Source: CAZILM01 sp964625325
GTDB taxonomy: Bacteria > Patescibacteriota > Saccharimonadia > Saccharimonadales > CAYVSP01
Length of the DNA stretch: 8,059 nucleotides
Assembly: GCA_964625325.1 (NCBI GenBank)
Contig: CAZVBA010000031.1
Span: forward strand, 1-8,059
Direction of reading: 5' to 3'
This document shows positions 4,475 through 8,059 of the stretch, piece by piece. Both the position numbers and the translations under genes were made by a program. The notes beneath the pieces were generated by a model. It saw only the letters and a list, made by a program, of their open reading frames with translations, was not told where the DNA came from and ran no database searches. How positions within the stretch are numbered: position 1 is the first letter of the stretch; each line of letters begins with the position of its first letter.

Positions 4475-5669
4475 ATCTCCTAGGGGCAGCGGTTTTTCGG
4501 TCGCCTTGTTTCGGCTTTTCGTAGCTAGTGTAGCGGGAAATTTGGAAAGCCAGACCGACGGCCGCAGTAATAAAGATCAAGCTGGTACCGCCGTAACTGA
4601 TAAACGGCAGCGTAATACCCTTGAGCGGCAACAGGCCGATCATGGCACCGACATTAATGATAGTTTGGGTGCTGAGCCAGGCCAATATTCCCGTAACCAC
4701 TAAACGGCTGTAGTCATCCGGCGCCTGCTCAATAATATGTTTCAGTCTAGCAAATAAGCCGACGAACAATCCAAGCAGCTCGGTAACACCGATAAAGCCG
4801 AACTTCTCGGCGAAAATCGCAAAGATGGAGTCGTTGGCGGCTTCCGGCTGGTAGCCGTAGGCTTGGACACTTTTAGCCAAGCCGAGTCCAAATAAGCCGC
4901 CCGAACCGACTGATATCAGCGCCTCGCAAGCTTGGTAGCCGGTCGTCAAACAGTCCTTCTCGGGGTGTAGAAAAGTAAACAAACGATCACGCCGGTAACT
5001 GGGCCCAACCGCCAGTACCAGGACGGTAGCCATTACAATCACCACGCCAATCTGTAAAACCCGCTTGAGTGGCAGCCCGACGACGTAGCACATCGCCGCC
5101 ATCATGGCCATCAGAACGCCGGTCGAGCCGAGGTCGCGCTGGGTAACAGCCACCACAAAGCCGACAACGCCCAGGGCAATCAGCAACGGTCGGAACGTCT
5201 GCTGCCAATTATCCAGACTGCCCTCTTTAAGCCGACTGACTAAAAAGCCGGCCAGCCAGATAATAAAACTGAATTTAATTAGCTCAACGGCCTGAAACGA
5301 TAAACCGCCGATATGTATCCAGCGATAGGCGCCATTAACCTCCTCGCCGAAAACCCGAACGGCAACCGCGGCGGCAGCCGAGGCTAATAAAAGTGGTCTT
5401 TCCAACTTAGGCCAGATATTCAGAGGTAAATAAGCACACAACGCAAAAGTGCCAATGCCCAACAAGACGGCTACCAGCTGTCGATTAATATAATAATTGT
5501 CGCCCACATTGTGTTGGGCGGCCAGACCAGGGCCAATCGTATAGACCACAATCAGACCGAGCGCCAATAAAATAGTACTGAGCAACAGTAGCCAGTAGTC
5601 CGGCCGATGGCGACGTTGTGCCATACGATTCAGGTAAACTGGCTGACGGCCACTGCTGGTTGGCCTCAC
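4446..5669 (-). CDS. ftsW: Septal peptidoglycan glycosyltransferase FtsW (SEDS family)
   Basis: FtsW is a polytopic membrane enzyme that polymerises lipid II at the septum with the FtsI-type transpeptidase. From the GTG at 5669 it has 407 residues. The first membrane helix begins near residue 26, and multiple hydrophobic segments follow to about 378, then a basic tail. SEDS landmarks are 'NGAYRWIHIG' (112-121), 'QRDLGST' with the catalytic-type Asp179, 'SVGSGGLFGLGLAKS' (253-267), 'PEAANDSIFA' (275-284) and 'KGITLPFISYGGTS' (350-363). Two consensus prolines are replaced: usual QPSELAK is QAVELIK, and QPDLG is QRDLG. Cys240 and Cys248 lie in a predicted outward loop. The GTG start overlaps the mraY stop as GTGA and has AGGGAG (5676-5681) at 6 nt. 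An upstream ATG at 5732 would lie inside mraY, and a downstream ATG at 5624 lacks this site. RodA is the alternative, but the murG and ftsQ neighbours favour FtsW. Confidence 0.93.
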   Translation of the reverse strand: MRPTSSGRQPVYLNRMAQRRHRPDYWLLLLSTILLALGLIVVYTIGPGLAAQHNVGDNYYINRQLVAVLLGIGTFALCAYLPLNIWPKLERPLLLASAAAAVAVRVFGEEVNGAYRWIHIGGLSFQAVELIKFSFIIWLAGFLVSRLKEGSLDNWQQTFRPLLIALGVVGFVVAVTQRDLGSTGVLMAMMAAMCYVVGLPLKRVLQIGVVIVMATVLVLAVGPSYRRDRLFTFLHPEKDCLTTGYQACEALISVGSGGLFGLGLAKSVQAYGYQPEAANDSIFAIFAEKFGFIGVTELLGLFVGLFARLKHIIEQAPDDYSRLVVTGILAWLSTQTIINVGAMIGLLPLKGITLPFISYGGTSLIFITAAVGLAFQISRYTSYEKPKQGDRKTAAPRRYAVEYSSKR

Positions 5670-5681
5670 AAATATCTCCCT
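5666..5681 (-). promoter_or_regulatory. Ribosome-binding site and GTGA stop/start overlap at mraY-ftsW
   Basis: AGGGAG (5681 down to 5676) precedes GTG (5669-5667) by 6 nt, and the mraY stop TGA (5668-5666) overlaps that GTG. This fixes the ftsW start and indicates translational coupling. It also shows TGA is read as a stop here. A similar CCTAGG-AGATAT sequence precedes the murG start region. Confidence 0.75.
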
Positions 5682-6709
5682 AGGATAAATATCATCAACC
5701 CTAGCACGGCCATAACCTGGCCGAGTGTCCAAAAACGCATCGTGACTTTAGTCTCCGGCCAGCCGCTGGCTTCAAAGTGGTGATGAATTGGCGTTGATTT
5801 GAATATCTTTTTGCCATTGTTCAACTTCTTGGACGTCAGTTGTATGACCACAGAACCGGCTTCGGCCACAAAGACGAAACCGATAATCGGCAATATAACG
5901 ACAGTATCGGTCAGCATGGCCACCACACCCAACGCTGTTCCCAAAGCAAACGAGCCGACATCGCCCATAAAGAAACGCGCCGGATAGATATTGAACCAGG
6001 TGTAACTGAGCAATGCGCCAACAATACTCATGCAAAAGGCGCTAATGCCGTAGCGGCCCTCCAGAAAAGCAATCACGGCGTAGGCACCGAAAGCAATCGC
6101 CGTCAAACCGCCGGCCAGACCGTCTAAGCCATCAGTCATATTGACCGCGTTAGCGGTGGCTACGACTACTAAAACAAACAGCGGAATAATCAGCCAGCCG
6201 ATATGCAGCGCTCCCCAAAGCGGAATTTGGATATGCGCGACATCAAGCTTGAAATAGAAAAACCAGCCGCCAATTAAGGCGACGATAGTAGTCAGCAATA
6301 GCTTGAGACGCGACGGCAGGCCGGCAATCCCCTGCCCGGTGCCGCGAATATTAATGAAATCATCGAGCAAGCCGACCGCACCGGCGCCAACAAAGGCAGC
6401 CAGCGGCAACCAGGTTTCGCCGCGACTGAGATTAGCTACCAACGTTACAACGCTAACGGCAGCCACAAATATCAGACCGGCCATCGTTGGAATAAGACGT
6501 TTGTGTTTCTCGGCGTGCAGGCTGTTGAAGACGACAGCTTTTTCGCCAGTAATGGCCGTATCGCGCGGTTTTTTCCACCACTGCCTCCTATAGGCCAAAG
6601 TGGTATAGATGGGAGTAATCAACATGCTCAGCAAAAAGCTGCCGAAGCCCAACAACAATATCCGGATGACGGTGTTGCTTTGGACGATAATGTTAATTGT
6701 TTGCGACAT
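5666..6709 (-). CDS. mraY: Phospho-MurNAc-pentapeptide transferase (MraY)
   Basis: MraY is a polytopic membrane enzyme that transfers phospho-MurNAc-pentapeptide from UDP to undecaprenyl phosphate, making lipid I, the substrate of MurG. At 347 residues it is close to the usual 320-360. Conserved elements appear in order: 'IPTMAG' (73-78; usually PTMGG), 'GLLDDFIN' with the Asp116-Asp117 pair, 'NAVNMTDGLDGLAGG' (187-201), 'FFMGDVGS' with Asp250, and 'PIHHHFEASGWPE' (307-319), the MraY-specific HHH motif that separates it from WecA-type enzymes. About ten hydrophobic segments are visible, the last ending at the C-terminus. The ATG at 6709 has GAGGAG (6715-6720) at 5 nt. It lies 24 bp after the transpeptidase gene and overlaps ftsW by 4 bp. 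murD, often found between mraY and ftsW, is absent. Confidence 0.97.
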   Translation of the reverse strand: MSQTINIIVQSNTVIRILLLGFGSFLLSMLITPIYTTLAYRRQWWKKPRDTAITGEKAVVFNSLHAEKHKRLIPTMAGLIFVAAVSVVTLVANLSRGETWLPLAAFVGAGAVGLLDDFINIRGTGQGIAGLPSRLKLLLTTIVALIGGWFFYFKLDVAHIQIPLWGALHIGWLIIPLFVLVVVATANAVNMTDGLDGLAGGLTAIAFGAYAVIAFLEGRYGISAFCMSIVGALLSYTWFNIYPARFFMGDVGSFALGTALGVVAMLTDTVVILPIIGFVFVAEAGSVVIQLTSKKLNNGKKIFKSTPIHHHFEASGWPETKVTMRFWTLGQVMAVLGLMIFILGRYL

Positions 6710-6714
6710 AATTA

Positions 6715-6728
6715 CTCCTCATATTATA
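6715..6728 (-). promoter_or_regulatory. Strong RBS of mraY with an adjacent -10-like box
   Basis: GAGGAG (6720-6715) is 5 nt before the mraY ATG and is a convincing ribosome-binding site. Directly upstream, TATAAT (6728-6723 on this strand) matches a -10 box, but the hexamer 17 bp further up is not -35-like. An internal promoter giving a very short leader is possible but weakly supported. Confidence 0.5.
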
Positions 6729-6733
6729 CCTGT

Positions 6734-8059
6734 TTATGGGGTTTTTGGTGTTACGCCATAGCTGTCAATCAACATATTAGCCAGACCAACAAACAGCGGC
6801 GCCGCGGCGTGGGCGCCGGCATAGCCGGCAATTTTAGGCTCATTGACACGCACGACGATGACATACTGCACTTTGTCGCCGCCGACAAAACCGATGAACA
6901 TACCGTTATATCTGTTGGCGTAGTAGCCGCCGTCCGGACTAGCAATTTGAGCCGTACCGGTCTTGCCACCGATCAAGTACTCACTGCGCAAAATCGGCAT
7001 GCCATACAGCACATGGTTTTTGGTGAAACTGGCCGCCATAATGTCACGAATCGTATTGCTAGTCGCAGTACTAACTACCTTGCCACCGACAACCCGCGGC
7101 TGCACGGTCGTGGCCTGGCCACTGTCGTCAACCGTCTGGTCAACCAAGTGCGGTGCATAGTACGTGCCGCCGTTGACGATACCGGACAATGCCGCTGCCA
7201 TCTGCAACGGCGTCGCCGACATGCCCTGGCCAAAAGCCGTATTGGCGTAGCGGATATTCAAGCCATAACCTTCTTTAGGGTCCGGAATCGTACCGCCGGA
7301 CTCATAACCCTGCTCGATACCAGTCGGTTGGCCGAAATGATAGTGGTTGACCATGTAATCATGCCAAGTCAGCCGGGCCTTTTGATTGATCTCGCCGCCG
7401 CCCATTTGCATTAGTAACCAGGTGGCACCGGTGTTGAGCGATAGTTGAATAATATCGAGCAACGAGCGTGTGCCCGGCCCGCCGTCTTCTTCGACATTGG
7501 TAACAGTGTGACCGTCGACCACAAAACGGCTAGGGTCATAATAAGTACTGTTGGCATTGACGGCACCGACGTTCAAGGCGGCCGCCATAGTCAGCGGTTT
7601 CATGCTGGAGCCGACTTCCAACGGCGCGCTGACCACCGCGTTGGTAAATAAGCTTGGATCCGTGACTTTGTAATATTCAGCCGGATTATATGTCGGGTAA
7701 TTGGCCATTGCCTTGATGGCGCCAGTGTTGGGATCCATAATCACTGCGCTGCCCGAGTTTGAAATGGCGTGGTCCAGGCCAGCTTTCAATATATCTTCCA
7801 ACTGGCGCTGCATACCCAGGTCAATGCTCAGCACTACCTTATCACCTGTCTTGGGGGCTATTTCGATATTGTCCTTATTGGCAGCTAGCGGCACACCACC
7901 GGCGTCAGTAATAGCCTTGAGTTGACCGTCAGTGCCCCTGAGTTGCTTATCCAGTGATTGTTCTAGGCCATAGGTGCCCTTGCCGTCGTCGTTGACAAAG
8001 CCCAGCAGTTGACCGGCCAACGAACCTTGCGGATAGGTACGGTATGATTGTTCCTGCAA
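6734..8059 (-). CDS. ftsI: FtsI/PBP2-type penicillin-binding protein, transpeptidase (5' end outside window)
   Basis: This is a class B penicillin-binding protein, a membrane-anchored D,D-transpeptidase that crosslinks septal peptidoglycan. The 441 visible residues are the C-terminal part. The N-terminal membrane anchor and start of the pedestal domain lie beyond 8059, and the first visible codon is TTG (Leu), not a start. 'RTYPQGSLAGQLLGFV' (7-22) and 'GLEQSLDKQLRG' (31-42) are pedestal-domain signatures. The transpeptidase motifs are complete: SxxK as SSMK (151-154) with Ser151 as nucleophile, SxN as SLN (207-209), and KTGT (366-369) followed by AQ. 'NTAFGQGMSATPLQMA' (273-288) is also family-typical. 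The protein ends soon after the catalytic domain, with no PASTA repeats. It is followed after 24 bp by mraY, ftsW and murG, which favours FtsI over an elongation PBP2. The operon promoter is not in this window. Confidence 0.93.
   Translation of the reverse strand: MQEQSYRTYPQGSLAGQLLGFVNDDGKGTYGLEQSLDKQLRGTDGQLKAITDAGGVPLAANKDNIEIAPKTGDKVVLSIDLGMQRQLEDILKAGLDHAISNSGSAVIMDPNTGAIKAMANYPTYNPAEYYKVTDPSLFTNAVVSAPLEVGSSMKPLTMAAALNVGAVNANSTYYDPSRFVVDGHTVTNVEEDGGPGTRSLLDIIQLSLNTGATWLLMQMGGGEINQKARLTWHDYMVNHYHFGQPTGIEQGYESGGTIPDPKEGYGLNIRYANTAFGQGMSATPLQMAAALSGIVNGGTYYAPHLVDQTVDDSGQATTVQPRVVGGKVVSTATSNTIRDIMAASFTKNHVLYGMPILRSEYLIGGKTGTAQIASPDGGYYANRYNGMFIGFVGGDKVQYVIVVRVNEPKIAGYAGAHAAAPLFVGLANMLIDSYGVTPKTP

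Noticed and set aside
6503..7414. 303-codon + strand frame antisense to mraY and the transpeptidase gene
   Set aside because: Both genes on the - strand have full family motifs; this frame lacks a recognisable domain and is a shadow of their codon pattern.

Overview
The window looks like a chromosomal segment of a Patescibacteria/CPR bacterium, most likely Saccharibacteria-like. This rests on the divergent but recognisable division and cell-wall proteins, a shortened dcw cluster without Mur ligases, and a sigma-region-4 protein fused to winged-helix modules. That assignment is inference. TGA works as a stop (mraY ends with TGA overlapping the ftsW start), so the TGA-to-glycine recoding of Gracilibacteria/SR1 does not apply.

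Left part (1-1660, + strand): a strong sigma-70-type promoter (TTGACT, 17 bp, TATAAT) drives a 346-residue DNA-binding protein. It has an N-terminal sigma region 4-like helix-turn-helix followed by what read as tandem winged-helix (HARE-HTH-like) modules. After a short gap with its own -10 box inside a dyad comes a 129-residue probable small winged-helix protein of unknown family.

Middle part (1661-2346): about 690 bp without a convincing protein gene, lying between the rightward genes and the leftward operon. It holds several inverted repeats, including a 59-bp imperfect palindrome, two consecutive + strand promoter-like sequences, and a candidate structured RNA at about 2202-2345. The closing helix of that RNA contains G-U pairs that only work on the + strand. 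A 14-bp direct repeat links the end of the 129-residue gene to the start of the candidate RNA.

Right part (2347-8059, - strand): a tightly packed division/peptidoglycan operon, read from the right edge leftwards. It encodes an FtsI-type transpeptidase (5' end outside the window), MraY, FtsW, MurG and FtsQ/DivIB. MraY makes lipid I, MurG converts it to lipid II, FtsW polymerises lipid II, the FtsI-type protein crosslinks the strands, and FtsQ belongs to the divisome scaffold. Junctions are 24 bp, a 4-bp GTGA overlap, a roughly 29-bp overlap (or a 1-bp gap if the later murG start is used), and a 17-bp overlap, so the cluster is probably one translationally coupled unit. No murC, murD, murE, murF, ftsA or ftsZ is present here.

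No tRNA, rRNA, insertion sequence, transposase or CRISPR array was seen. The coding content is mostly conserved housekeeping. The least explained material is the intergenic RNA candidate and the two regulator-like proteins.
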